Below, one piece after another: positions 7,728-17,076 of a stretch of DNA of 43,034 bases. The position numbers and the translations under genes are program-made. Origin of the DNA: an uncultured Lachnospiraceae bacterium. GTDB lineage: Bacteria > Bacillota > Clostridia > Lachnospirales > Lachnospiraceae. Within the stretch, counting starts at the first letter, position 1, and every line of letters starts with the position of its first letter. The stretch spans positions 11,828 through 54,861 of the forward strand of contig CAJURU010000023.1 of NCBI GenBank assembly GCA_910588845.1. Direction: 5' to 3'. The notes beneath the pieces are model-generated. The model had not been told where the DNA came from and ran no database searches. It saw only the letters and a program-made list of their open reading frames with translations.

Positions 7728-9455
7728 TCACTCTCTCTCACGTACCACTACAAACGTTGACGCCTGTACCTTGGGAAACGCTGTGCTGGAAACTGTTATA
7801 TGGAAAATGCCTGGCGTCTCCGGCGCCGTGTATTTCCCATTCTTATTGATTGCGCCCCCATTGCTGTCCTTGACTTTCCATTTCAGGCGTTCATCTGTAA
7901 ATCCTTCCAATACCGCGGTAAACACCACACTCTCGCCCACAAACACGTTGGGATTATCCGGCTGAATGAAAATATGTTTCTTTTTCGCCGACTGCGGCTT
8001 GCGTACTTCATTGCGCAAAGCCGTCCAATGCACGCGCACACGCTTGGCATTCCCATTTTTAACAATCCGCAAACCAATTTCAAACGTACCCTCCGCTGGT
8101 TCAAGCTTTGCTCCCAGAGAAGCCGTAAACCCGCTTGGGTTCTGAAACAACGAAGCATCGCCGAACATCATTTGGGAATCTTTTGCAAACCCGCTGTCCA
8201 CTTCATAGCTGAGTTCTATCGTAACCGGGCCAAATCCCAGGCCATGTACAATCTCGTCGGAATAGAGAATTTCCCCTGCACGCATCTGCCCGACTTCAAA
8301 GACAACCTCGCCATAGGCGGCTCTAAGCGGTTTTTCCTCCTCCTCTCCCTGCTTGCCGGCAGCGTCTGACATTACGGACTGTTTGAGCCGGTTCACATCA
8401 TCCACAAGCCTGCCAATCATTGCTGACGAAAGCTCCGTGTGCATAATTTTCTGTCCAAAAGGCAGCGGCTCGATATGCTCAATCAGGCAGACCCCTCCGG
8501 CGCGTACAACCTGAATTTTTGCCAGATAAATACCCTGCTGAAACGTATTGCCCATAATATAATCCATTGCAGCCTTATAATACTGCTCCTGTAATGCCTC
8601 GTAGCCATCAAAGCCGCTGATGGCCGCCTGACTGACACAGTCCCCGGCGTCCCGGTACTCCCTGCCGCCTATCTGCAATCGGAAACTGTCTTTCACCAAA
8701 GAAGCCTCCGCCTGTACATCTGGCACCCCGGCAGCCTTTACGGGGATTTCCAGTTGGTATCTTTCTTGTTTCGCCTGCTCCTGTTGTCGAAATGAGACAT
8801 GCGCCCTGCTGCCCTCGCCGCCTGTCAGAAACGATAAGTCCAGCTCGTATTCAAAAGAGACATCCTGCTGCCCCGCGCAATCAATCTCTACCCGCAGAAC
8901 CGCTTCTTTCCCCAGCTCCAAAAATCTTGGCAATACCTGATTGATCTGCACGCCATGTCCACGGTACACAGTCTTTCGCTCCTCATAGAGCTGGGAAGGC
9001 GTAAAAATTTCCCGCTCCGGTTCCTCCCTGGTGACAAACAGACGGTAGCTCTCTTTATACTTATTGTATTCACTGCTGTTTTTTCCTGCCGTACCCGCAA
9101 CATTATGCATCAGCTCCGCAGCCTCCTCACGGTATTCCAGGCACAAGTAATAGTAATCCGCGTCCTGCTCGCCGCCATACCCCTCAATCTCTGTAATCTT
9201 ACGCACTGCCGGCTCATCGAGCACAATCTCGCGCCCAGCAAAATCCAACGCCAGGCCGCGCTCCACGGAAATACTCTCATCGTCTACTTCCACAACCCCA
9301 AGCCCGCAGACAACGCCGGAGCCAAAAAGGAAACGGTTTATCGTCCTGCGCTTATCGTTAAAATATTTCTGCTCTGTCTCAAAATCCTCTACAGACAACA
9401 GCTTCCCATAAAAATACCGGTTTCTTTCAAAGGGAAAGCTTTTTAAATTCTTCAT
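7728..9455 (-). CDS. FYGK-motif CIS protein with Ig-like C-terminal domain
   Basis: A 575-residue protein. Its N-terminus carries FYGKLLSVEDFETEQKYF and NRFLFGSGVVCGLGV, a signature I recall from uncharacterised proteins encoded in contractile-injection and phage-like loci. The middle is beta-rich. The final ~85 residues (HIFIQPDNPNVFVGESVVFTA, GKYTAPETPGIFHITV) form a bacterial Ig-like domain. It overlaps the tail protein I gene by four bases (ATGA) and precedes the pseudokinase-like gene. There is no signal peptide. The C-terminal Ig domain and its place after the baseplate genes suggest a fibre-like or baseplate-peripheral protein, possibly for target binding, but no direct evidence supports this. 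Confidence 0.75.
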   Translation of the reverse strand: MKNLKSFPFERNRYFYGKLLSVEDFETEQKYFNDKRRTINRFLFGSGVVCGLGVVEVDDESISVERGLALDFAGREIVLDEPAVRKITEIEGYGGEQDADYYYLCLEYREEAAELMHNVAGTAGKNSSEYNKYKESYRLFVTREEPEREIFTPSQLYEERKTVYRGHGVQINQVLPRFLELGKEAVLRVEIDCAGQQDVSFEYELDLSFLTGGEGSRAHVSFRQQEQAKQERYQLEIPVKAAGVPDVQAEASLVKDSFRLQIGGREYRDAGDCVSQAAISGFDGYEALQEQYYKAAMDYIMGNTFQQGIYLAKIQVVRAGGVCLIEHIEPLPFGQKIMHTELSSAMIGRLVDDVNRLKQSVMSDAAGKQGEEEEKPLRAAYGEVVFEVGQMRAGEILYSDEIVHGLGFGPVTIELSYEVDSGFAKDSQMMFGDASLFQNPSGFTASLGAKLEPAEGTFEIGLRIVKNGNAKRVRVHWTALRNEVRKPQSAKKKHIFIQPDNPNVFVGESVVFTAVLEGFTDERLKWKVKDSNGGAINKNGKYTAPETPGIFHITVSSTAFPKVQASTFVVVRERE

Positions 9456-10603
9456 ATTTCTTTTTCCTCCTCTGACTCAGTGTCCGTCATGCCAACCATG
9501 GACGGAATTGCAGCTACCCCATTTAAGTTCGCACGCTCATATGATACTAATACGCTGTTTACTCCCGCATACACATTCTGCCCCAGATAGATACCCGGCC
9601 GCAAAATAATTAGATGCATACGGATGTGCGCGGGTTTCATGTCTTCTATCATCTTCTTGAGCGCATGCTGTTCCCGCAGCGAGGGCGCCGCTTGTTCCCG
9701 CACAAACACGCTCGCTTCATAAGGTCCATGCGCATAAGACCGAACAAGTATCTGGTACGCCGCATCATTTCCCCTGTAATGCTCAATATCCCCATATTCC
9801 AGGAAAAAGGGACGTTCCCCGGTGAATGTGCCGATCATATGCTCCATATATTCCCGGGTGCCGCGGGTTAAATTCTTTCTGACAATCCCTGAAAGCAAAA
9901 GCCGCAGCTTTTCCTCCTGCCACAGATGCGTATTGGAAATTCCCACCCATTTTGCCAGCCAGTGCAAAAATTCTGGCTCGGCAGCGGTCGGATCAAGCTG
10001 TTTTGCAGAATCTACGATTTTTTCTTCAAAATCCTCATAAACTGCCTCAAACAAGCCCAGGAACCTTCCTAAAAAATCCTCCCTGCCGCCGCTTTGGTAG
10101 ATCGCCGGAAGATACGACAGGAAGCTGCGGCTTGCCGCGTATATTTTCATATGGTGGATCTGCGGAAGAAAGCCTGCCTGGCAAAAGAGCTGTACCTCCA
10201 GCCACAAATATCTCCCCACGCCGTGATACAGCATAATATCCCGGGGATTTTGAACAATATGGACAAGATACGGCTCCATAGCCTTGCGCTTCTTCTCCAG
10301 GGGGATTTTTACGTCCCGTATTAACTCTTCCCAGAGATAAATTCTTCCGTCTAAGGCTATGTGCGCATCATCGCTGCAATAAAAGTGAAACTTAATAGAA
10401 TCGTCACCATAACCTTCACTTTGGACAACGGCCCGCTGCCATTGGTTTCCCTCTGTTTTGCTGTCCAAAAGGCGTGAAAGATAGACGCCGCTCTCTCTTC
10501 CCTCTTCCAGGGCAATTCCGTCATCTGTGATGCGGATTCCCTCCAGATACCCGGTTGCGTAATCCTTCTTTTTATTTAACACAATGTATTTTATCTGCTC
10601 CAC
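9452..10603 (-). CDS. Phage tail protein I-like baseplate protein (TIGR02242 type)
   Basis: A 383-residue protein whose central segment contains SYLPAIYQ, FLGRFLGLFEAVYEDFEEKI, LDPTAAEPEFLHWLAKWVG and LLLSGIVRKNLTRGTREYMEHMI. This is the hallmark of the P2 gpI-type domain that attaches to baseplate J proteins at the wedge periphery. The start is a GTG at 10603 preceded by AAAAGGGG. An ATG five bases upstream is out of frame. The N-terminal 130 residues are a beta-rich extension, longer than in the P2 protein. The gene sits directly after the second J-like gene, as in PVC/Afp loci, and overlaps the next gene by 4 bp. The assignment is firm. Confidence 0.88.
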   Translation of the reverse strand: MEQIKYIVLNKKKDYATGYLEGIRITDDGIALEEGRESGVYLSRLLDSKTEGNQWQRAVVQSEGYGDDSIKFHFYCSDDAHIALDGRIYLWEELIRDVKIPLEKKRKAMEPYLVHIVQNPRDIMLYHGVGRYLWLEVQLFCQAGFLPQIHHMKIYAASRSFLSYLPAIYQSGGREDFLGRFLGLFEAVYEDFEEKIVDSAKQLDPTAAEPEFLHWLAKWVGISNTHLWQEEKLRLLLSGIVRKNLTRGTREYMEHMIGTFTGERPFFLEYGDIEHYRGNDAAYQILVRSYAHGPYEASVFVREQAAPSLREQHALKKMIEDMKPAHIRMHLIILRPGIYLGQNVYAGVNSVLVSYERANLNGVAAIPSMVGMTDTESEEEKEI

Positions 10604-10651
10604 ACCATCGCCCCTTTTACCTATATTGCCAAATACACGCTACGGCAAAAC

Positions 10652-12772
10652 TCATATTATATCAGCCTCTCTTGCCGTAAAAATGCGAAAATCCAATTCT
10701 CTGAGGTACGGCAGCCCATTTGGCGGAAGCTGCACGTCTCCATTCACCAGACGGCGGAAGCCTCTGCCCGCCGCCTCAACCATCAGGGACTTCGCCTGCC
10801 GCACGCAAGGCAGGATATCTATAATCCCATAGATTGCGCTGGCGGAAACCGGCCGGCCAATCTCCCAAGATTTCTCATCCAGATAATCGCGCACCGCTTC
10901 TTCAATTCGCTCCTCCGCATCCGTAAAATGCGGCCGTATCACAATCTCCGCAAAAACAGAAATTCCCACATACTCCGGGTTTAGAATCTTTACCGTAGTT
11001 CCGATCATCTTTCGTTTTTCTATCATTTGCTCTATATTCTGTCTGTATTTATCGTTGAGCTGTGCGTCCCTCTCCTGATAGCTCAAAGGGCGTACGACGA
11101 TAGCTATCTCATTTTCCCGCATACTTTGTCTGCCCGCGTCTTCCACGGCCGGGGAAACTGCCTTGCTGTCTAAGATTAAAAGCCCCGGCGTCTGTTTCAC
11201 CAACGTCTCATAGTCTCTATAGGTAACGCCCCTGTGAACGTTTTTCAGTTCACGGCACAACCGTTCATAACACGATTCCAACGTCTCATTGTCCCTGCCG
11301 CCGCAGGCGCTGCCATTCTGTTTCACCAAAAGGCTGGCATTCTCCTGGCTTTCTTGTATTTTCCCTGCTTTAATATTGCCTGACCTCCCGCTGCTCACTC
11401 TAAGGCGCAGTAAGCGGATCTCCCCATCCGGTGCCATACCGTTCTCACAGTTGCCAAACAACAGCCTGTCCTCGGCAAGTTCCAGCGCGTACACTGCGTC
11501 CATAGGTTTACAATTGTCAAAGTCCTCTACACGGCGGTAGGGGTAAAACATTTTGTCCTGCCTGTCGCAGACCATAATCTCAAACTCATCATACACAATG
11601 CCAGGGATATTCAGGCGGTATTCCTGATTTGCAAAACCGCCCCCCACACCAAGTTCCCGCTTCTCAAAAAAATCATTTTCATACACGGCAAGCCTGCACC
11701 GTACAGATTCGCCGGATAGCCACTTCGGTTTCTCAAAATAAAAAATCATATCGCCGTCGGCGGCCTCTTTTTTTTCGACGGCCGCCACCTGACATAAGCC
11801 GCCGTTTTTTTCTATGTATAACTCTGCCTGTCCATTTTTGGCGAGGTACATACTGCTCTTTACAAAGAGCCTTCCCTCCGCGGCAGGCACGTCGTAATCC
11901 TCAAAATCACAGTATGTATACTGCTGCCTGACCTCAATCTCGTTAAAATAAATGTCCTGCACCAGCGGCGCCACATCGTAATCATTTTCTATCAGCGTCA
12001 CACGGATTTGGTACGCACCATAATTCTTATCTTCCGCCATCTCTTTCGGCAGATGAAAACCAATCTTGCCGCTCTGCAAAAACGCGTAGGTAGTGTCAAA
12101 ATCTACCGGTAAATCCTCCCAGCCCTCCGCAGACTGATACTCCCATTTGAGCCTTGCCAGAGGTATAAAATCTTCCCCAATTGGGTTGCGCACCACCTCA
12201 TATTCCGTGCGGATATTAAAGGACACAACCGTCTGCTCACCGGGCACAAATGCCTTGTCCATCACAAAACAGCAGCGGTTGCCGACCTGTGGCCGTTCCC
12301 CAAATGGATAAAGGCGCATGTGCTTTTCCAAGTCATTGCCATTATTGGCATACCAATCCAAAGCCTCCCCACATACGAGATATGCGCCAATCAGCTTGAT
12401 CGGATGAATACGCCCCTTTTTTACTGTCTCAAACGCCATATCGCCGGCAAAAAATCTGCTCCCTTTACTCAGGGGATTTTTGTTTTCCGTCATGCCGGCC
12501 GGCCATTCCACACTCACGGAACTATGCGCCGGTAGCGCGTGCCGCACGGAAACGCCCAAAAGTTTTAGAAATTTCTGCCGTTTCCATCCGCCAAGCCTGC
12601 TGATATGGTACTGCTGTATTTCCTTGAGCCATGCGAGGAGCCCCAGCAGCATAATGCCCGGATCGGACTGGTTATAATTTGTCCAGTCCGGGCATCTTCC
12701 TGGTATCTGAAATACTGCGTCCGCTTCAATTTCCTGATAAGATTTATCATCCAAATCAAAATTATAAAACAT
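10652..12772 (-). CDS. Baseplate J-like protein (second, Pvc12/Afp12-like)
   Basis: A 706-residue protein beginning FDLDDKSYQEIEADAVFQI with the conserved NYNQSDPGIMLLGLLAWL segment, which matches the N-terminal domain of CIS baseplate J proteins (gp6-like wedge). The C-terminal third (RDYETLVKQTPG, EIAIVVRP, YVGISVFAEIVIRP, ASAIYGIIDIL) is the J-type region. J proteins form the wedge ring that connects the hub to the sheath and transmits the contraction signal. A clear AAGGAG lies eight bases before the ATG. Two J-like genes in a row are normal for PVC/Afp systems. Confidence 0.9.
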   Translation of the reverse strand: MFYNFDLDDKSYQEIEADAVFQIPGRCPDWTNYNQSDPGIMLLGLLAWLKEIQQYHISRLGGWKRQKFLKLLGVSVRHALPAHSSVSVEWPAGMTENKNPLSKGSRFFAGDMAFETVKKGRIHPIKLIGAYLVCGEALDWYANNGNDLEKHMRLYPFGERPQVGNRCCFVMDKAFVPGEQTVVSFNIRTEYEVVRNPIGEDFIPLARLKWEYQSAEGWEDLPVDFDTTYAFLQSGKIGFHLPKEMAEDKNYGAYQIRVTLIENDYDVAPLVQDIYFNEIEVRQQYTYCDFEDYDVPAAEGRLFVKSSMYLAKNGQAELYIEKNGGLCQVAAVEKKEAADGDMIFYFEKPKWLSGESVRCRLAVYENDFFEKRELGVGGGFANQEYRLNIPGIVYDEFEIMVCDRQDKMFYPYRRVEDFDNCKPMDAVYALELAEDRLLFGNCENGMAPDGEIRLLRLRVSSGRSGNIKAGKIQESQENASLLVKQNGSACGGRDNETLESCYERLCRELKNVHRGVTYRDYETLVKQTPGLLILDSKAVSPAVEDAGRQSMRENEIAIVVRPLSYQERDAQLNDKYRQNIEQMIEKRKMIGTTVKILNPEYVGISVFAEIVIRPHFTDAEERIEEAVRDYLDEKSWEIGRPVSASAIYGIIDILPCVRQAKSLMVEAAGRGFRRLVNGDVQLPPNGLPYLRELDFRIFTAREADII

Positions 12773-12844
12773 GGCCTATACTCCTTCTTCTAAATTAGCT
12801 TGGGGCTTACCGCTGTTTCTATGATTAGCAGCTCAGGAACTTTT

Positions 12845-15772
12845 TCAGGGTTCCGCCACAACCTCCAGAAAGCCGCTTTTGGGCAGTCGGTAAAACGGCA
12901 GCAGCCGTTCTTCATTGATTTCATACGCCTCGAACCTGCCGCTCTTATATTTGCGAAGGGAAAGCTGGCTGATATACTTCACACCCTCCACCTGCTTCAA
13001 GGCATGGGCGATTTGGTTTTTATCCGGCAACGCGCCGATTTCCCAGCCGTCGCCGTAAAAATTCCCGCGCAGCGGGTCCAGGAAACGCTCAAGCTCTTCG
13101 CGCACTCTCTTGGTAGCGGCAAAAATTTCTTTCTCCTGCGCCAGTTCCAAAAGCACTTTCACATCCAAGCGTATTAACTCCGGCATCACAATATGAAAGC
13201 GGCTCTGATTTACAATATTCTGATCCATATTCGCCGTAAGATAGCTGTAGATTTTCTTCTTGGTACGCTCAAAACTGTAAGAACTCTCCCCATAATCCTT
13301 CGATAACACCACCAAAGTCACCGCCCCCTGCTGCGGCCTGCCCTGCTCGTCGTAGCCGGCAAAACATTTTACTTTACTGATATCCCTCACAGCCTCCCGC
13401 GCCATATCCTCATAATCCTCAGCAGATACGCAGCGTCCGCCGTGACGCAAAAAGCTGGCATTTCGCTCCACAGCCTCCATAACAGTCTCCCCGTCAAGGG
13501 CGCACACTGTCGCCATAGGGTTATATACGCTATTGATAAAACCGACCGTCCGATCCAGCCGATTAATCTCGCCTATCGGCACGTTTGCAATCTCCCCCCT
13601 GCAATGCTCATACTTTACATGGATTTCTATTTCCTCCTGCTCATTTTGCTTTACCTTGTCCATATATTTGGGAAAAGTAAGCCTGCCCTCCCGCCTGTCC
13701 GCCGTATACTCCCGCCTGTTACCGCTGTCTGCGCCAAGCTCTGGCGCCTCCGACCACAGCTCCCATCTTTCCTCTAAGCTGCGGCTGAAATCCGCTTTTT
13801 CTAATACGCGCACTTCCAGGCTGCAAATATCACCGTAAGATAGCGCAATCTGCTTGTCCTCTGCGCGGGGCGCAATTCCAAACGTTTCTTCTATCGTCTC
13901 CACACCCAGGACGCTTGTCGCATTGGGATAGATTCCCTCAATTTTCGGACAATTGCCAACGTTTACGTCCGAACTCTGCCCGCTGCCCTCACTCAAGCGC
14001 AGCCAGTACAAATCCTCCCCAAACATCGTCCCGCGCCTGCTGTCTGCACGCCCATACCAGGAGACCAGCCCTGTGTGGGCAAATCCTTCCGTACCGTCAG
14101 CCGGATGCAGCTCCCGCCAGCCTCCCTCTGACAAATACTCCCATTTCAGCCCGGGAAAGCTGCCCCGCACACTGTCATGCATGACAAACAAAAACTTGAG
14201 CGGTCCGCCCACCGGCGGCTGCCCCAAGCCAAGATAACACGTCTTGCACGCTTCTTCTCTCGCTTTACACGCCGCAAACGCAAAGCCTTTTTCCATCATT
14301 TCCTCCGCCTGATAAACTGCCAGTTCCATATTATCCTGCTGGAAAATCACCTGTGGACGAAGAGGGTTATCCACGTAACTGTAGCTCAGGGAGAAATTGC
14401 CAGCCACAGGGGCAATATAAGCGCCCTTCGTCTTATAAGCGTTATTCATGCGGATGACTCGCGCGCGGATGCAGTAATCCTCCGCAGAATTTACCAGTAC
14501 GCGCTCGATATCCGCCGGGCAGGTAAATTCCATACGTCTGCGCACGCCCTGTAAACCATCCTCCACGGAAAAGATATCTCCAAAGCGTGCAGACACCGGC
14601 AATCGCTTCCATCCGAATCCATTGTAGTACTCCCATATGACCTCGCGGATAGTAATATCATACTCTTCCTCCGGTACAAATTGCTGTTTTCTCATAATCC
14701 GCTTCCAGGCAATTTTTACGCCAGATGCAATCTCCTCCAAAGGAATCTTCACAAAATCAAGGTCAAATTCCACAGACAGATGCGCGCCCGCCTTACCAAA
14801 GACCTCACTGCTTCCGATGTAGAATTCATCGTAGAGGGATGGATTTTCGCCAAACGCCAGAAATTCATCCACTTCCTGGTCGGTTCCTTTCACATTTATA
14901 AAATCAGGCTTTCGGCCCAGACATTCCGTCTCCAGGGTTACCCCTTGCAGATATAGGCCCGAGAAAAAGGATGCATCCAGTATTTCCGCTGAAATCACAT
15001 ACATAGAAGAAAATTCCTCCATAGATGCAATCCCCTGCTCACCGCCGGGAATGTGAAAACAAATCCGCCCATTTTCATATGTATAATCCGTAATCCTCCT
15101 GTAATCCTGCCCACTGCCATAGAAAAAACGTATGCGCGTTTGATCGCCAAACGCTTTTTTGAGACTGTCCGCATCTGCGCCCCTGCCTGCAACGGCCAAA
15201 GAAAGACGCGCGTTGGCATAACTTCTTACCTCTAATTCCTCACCAAAGCAGAAAAACAGCAGATGACGCTGTAAATTTTTCACGCCATCCTCAAACACAA
15301 AGAAAGACGGCGCCTCCTCCCTGCGGCTGTCAAACAAATCAAAGATAGCGTCCTTCTCCGGGTTTGCCAGGAAAATCCGCCGAATATCCATTGGACGTAC
15401 CAAAACCTCTTCCTGCGTCTCAAACACGATCTGTTCGTCCTCTGCCTGCGCAAGCAGCCTGGTGCCTCTTGCGACCTCCGCCACGCTGGAAAGCCCCTCC
15501 GGCATTCCAAACACCACAAATCCTTCCGCCGGGCTTGCCGGACAGAGTTTGGCATTCACTCCGTCAAAAAAAGAAAACAAATCTCCCGCCGCCGACATAT
15601 TAAATTTTTTAATATTGTCATACATCATATCAGCAAAAATAGACGCCAATGCAGTTCCAGCGTCCGGCTGCCGCTCATCGTACCTCCACTCTGGGACATA
15701 CTGCTTTGCGCATTGCTTCATATAATTTATGATGTCCTCTCTTGTCATTTTCTCCATCTGCGGAATATCCAT
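12845..15772 (-). CDS. Baseplate J-like protein (first, Pvc11/Afp11-like)
   Basis: A 975-residue protein. Its start (DIPQMEKMTREDIINYMK, then WRYDERQPDAGTALASIFADMMYDNI) resembles the putative baseplate assembly proteins of the TIGR02243 type. The C-terminal region (NASFLRHGGRCVSAEDYEDMAREA, YSYLTANMD, LIRLDVKVLLEL, KNQIAHALKQVEGVKYI) is J-like. Its size is typical of Afp11. It is the first of the pair of wedge proteins, downstream of gp25 with a 27-bp gap and followed by 72 bp before the second J gene. No frameshift or missing segment is seen. Confidence 0.9.
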   Translation of the reverse strand: MDIPQMEKMTREDIINYMKQCAKQYVPEWRYDERQPDAGTALASIFADMMYDNIKKFNMSAAGDLFSFFDGVNAKLCPASPAEGFVVFGMPEGLSSVAEVARGTRLLAQAEDEQIVFETQEEVLVRPMDIRRIFLANPEKDAIFDLFDSRREEAPSFFVFEDGVKNLQRHLLFFCFGEELEVRSYANARLSLAVAGRGADADSLKKAFGDQTRIRFFYGSGQDYRRITDYTYENGRICFHIPGGEQGIASMEEFSSMYVISAEILDASFFSGLYLQGVTLETECLGRKPDFINVKGTDQEVDEFLAFGENPSLYDEFYIGSSEVFGKAGAHLSVEFDLDFVKIPLEEIASGVKIAWKRIMRKQQFVPEEEYDITIREVIWEYYNGFGWKRLPVSARFGDIFSVEDGLQGVRRRMEFTCPADIERVLVNSAEDYCIRARVIRMNNAYKTKGAYIAPVAGNFSLSYSYVDNPLRPQVIFQQDNMELAVYQAEEMMEKGFAFAACKAREEACKTCYLGLGQPPVGGPLKFLFVMHDSVRGSFPGLKWEYLSEGGWRELHPADGTEGFAHTGLVSWYGRADSRRGTMFGEDLYWLRLSEGSGQSSDVNVGNCPKIEGIYPNATSVLGVETIEETFGIAPRAEDKQIALSYGDICSLEVRVLEKADFSRSLEERWELWSEAPELGADSGNRREYTADRREGRLTFPKYMDKVKQNEQEEIEIHVKYEHCRGEIANVPIGEINRLDRTVGFINSVYNPMATVCALDGETVMEAVERNASFLRHGGRCVSAEDYEDMAREAVRDISKVKCFAGYDEQGRPQQGAVTLVVLSKDYGESSYSFERTKKKIYSYLTANMDQNIVNQSRFHIVMPELIRLDVKVLLELAQEKEIFAATKRVREELERFLDPLRGNFYGDGWEIGALPDKNQIAHALKQVEGVKYISQLSLRKYKSGRFEAYEINEERLLPFYRLPKSGFLEVVAEP

Positions 15773-15799
15773 AACTTTCTTTTCCTCACTTCAAATGAA

Positions 15800-16210
15800 C
15801 TACTCCCCTTCGCTGATATAAAAGGGATAGACTAAATTATACTGGTTGTTGGTAGCGCGAACCACATAGCTGACATCAATCATCAGAACGCCTTCGTCAA
15901 TCTGAGCGTCGCTGACCTGGGCATATACATCCATGATCCGCGGCTCCCATCGTATGAGCGCATGTTCCACCTCCGTTTTCATGGAATACAGCGTTGTGTA
16001 ATCGGCTGTCTCAAAGGCATACTCTTGTATTCCACACCCAAAATCAGGATGCATGGGCAGCTCGCCCTTTCTGGTACCTATGATGATTCGGATGGATTCT
16101 CGGATGCTGTCCTCATTTGAAGACATTTGTATGCGCCCGGTGGCTTTGTCAATCCCAATCGGGAATTTCCATCCGGTTCCCAGAAATGCTTTGACGCTAT
16201 TTTGATCCAT
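15800..16210 (-). CDS. gp25-like baseplate wedge protein (Pvc9/Afp9)
   Basis: A 136-residue protein of the GPW/gp25 family, with TRKGELPMHPDFGCGI, a helix EVEHALIRWEPRIMDV and a C-terminal strand YVVRATNNQYNLVYPFY. The WEPR segment is the conserved family signature. gp25 joins the inner baseplate to the first sheath layer. The strong site GGAGGG lies five bases before the ATG, inside a repeated element (see 16215-16304) that fills the gap after the spike gene. Length is normal. Confidence 0.93.
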   Translation of the reverse strand: MDQNSVKAFLGTGWKFPIGIDKATGRIQMSSNEDSIRESIRIIIGTRKGELPMHPDFGCGIQEYAFETADYTTLYSMKTEVEHALIRWEPRIMDVYAQVSDAQIDEGVLMIDVSYVVRATNNQYNLVYPFYISEGE

Positions 16211-16214
16211 ATGC

Positions 16215-16304
16215 TCCCTCCTTAAATCAATTTACTCTTTCGGCTGTTCCAAGAGACCTAAGGCATCCTCCCTGCTTCGCCGGATCCCTCCTTAGGTCAA
16301 TTTA
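16215..16304 (-). repeat. Repeat element carrying ribosome-binding sites, copy A
   Basis: Two near-identical 20-bp direct repeats (16215-16234 and 16285-16304, two mismatches) flank a 50-bp core, giving a 70-bp period. On the minus strand each repeat contains TAAGGAGGGA, and the promoter-distal one supplies the gp25 ribosome-binding site. The stop codon of the spike gene lies within the other. The inverted nonamers GACCTAAGG (16255-16263) and CCTTAGGTC (16290-16298) could form a stem. A clearly related element lies at 36217-36372. Confidence 0.8.
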
Positions 16305-17076
16305 TTTTAACCGTGCTGCCTTTTAACTGTGCAATCCCGGAAGCCTGCAATCCCATTTCTCCATCCGCTTTTACCTTCACGCTGGTTCCCTGAATCGTCA
16401 TGGTCTGCCCTTTCAGATTTATTTTCTGCTGTGCATCCGCATCTATGGTGCCGCTGGTAATCTTGACGTTGTCCGCATCGGCTTTCATCACTTCTTTCGT
16501 GCCGATGGTAAGCGTAAAATCTTTCTTCGCTTTCAACGACAAACTGCCATTTTTACAATCCAGCGTCAAGCTGTTTTCTTTCTCCTTATCCTGCACTTGA
16601 ACCGTCTCTTTCTCGTCGTCTAAAAGAATCTCCAAACCCTTGGGCGTATTCACAGTAATCTTTTCCTTACCCTCGGTCTCCGTAAAGGTAATCTTGTGTC
16701 CGCCTTTCGTTATGACTGCTTTCGTCTCATTTTTCTCACTCGCCACGCCTTCCGGCAGCTTGTCCTTACCGTTCCACAGACATCCCAGCACCACCGGCAT
16801 ATTCATGTTGCCGTGAATAAATCCCACCAACACTTCCGTGCCAATCTCTGGCAGCCAGTAGCTGCCAAAACCGTCTCCACCGTAGGCCGTCATGACCCTT
16901 ACCCAATCGGACGTTTTCTTATTTTCCTCGCCCATCAGGTATTCCACCTTCACCATGCCCTTATGCTGTTCGTCCCAGATATCCTTGACAACCGCATTCA
17001 ATAGTCCCGGCGCCGTTATTTCGGGATACGTCTTATCTCCCGTTTTATCCGCCAATAACTCGTCATAAAAATTCAA
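16297..17076 (-). CDS. Spike protein, gpV/VgrG C-terminal-like (OB fold plus beta-helix)
   Basis: A 259-residue protein. Residues about 25-105 (VVKDIWDEQHKGMVKVEY, GGDGFGSYWLPEIGTEVLVGF, MPVVLGCLWNG) form the gp5-type OB fold. The rest is a repetitive beta-strand region rich in Lys/Thr/Ile (KAVITKGGHKITFTETEGK) typical of the trimeric beta-helix needle, ending in GSTVKIN. It trimerises as the central spike pushed through the target envelope. The TTG start overlaps the stop of the gpD-like gene (TTGA) and is served by GGGAGG nine bases upstream, so the two hub parts are coupled. In PVC/Afp the two halves are usually one fused protein. Confidence 0.9.
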   Translation of the reverse strand: MNFYDELLADKTGDKTYPEITAPGLLNAVVKDIWDEQHKGMVKVEYLMGEENKKTSDWVRVMTAYGGDGFGSYWLPEIGTEVLVGFIHGNMNMPVVLGCLWNGKDKLPEGVASEKNETKAVITKGGHKITFTETEGKEKITVNTPKGLEILLDDEKETVQVQDKEKENSLTLDCKNGSLSLKAKKDFTLTIGTKEVMKADADNVKITSGTIDADAQQKINLKGQTMTIQGTSVKVKADGEMGLQASGIAQLKGSTVKIN

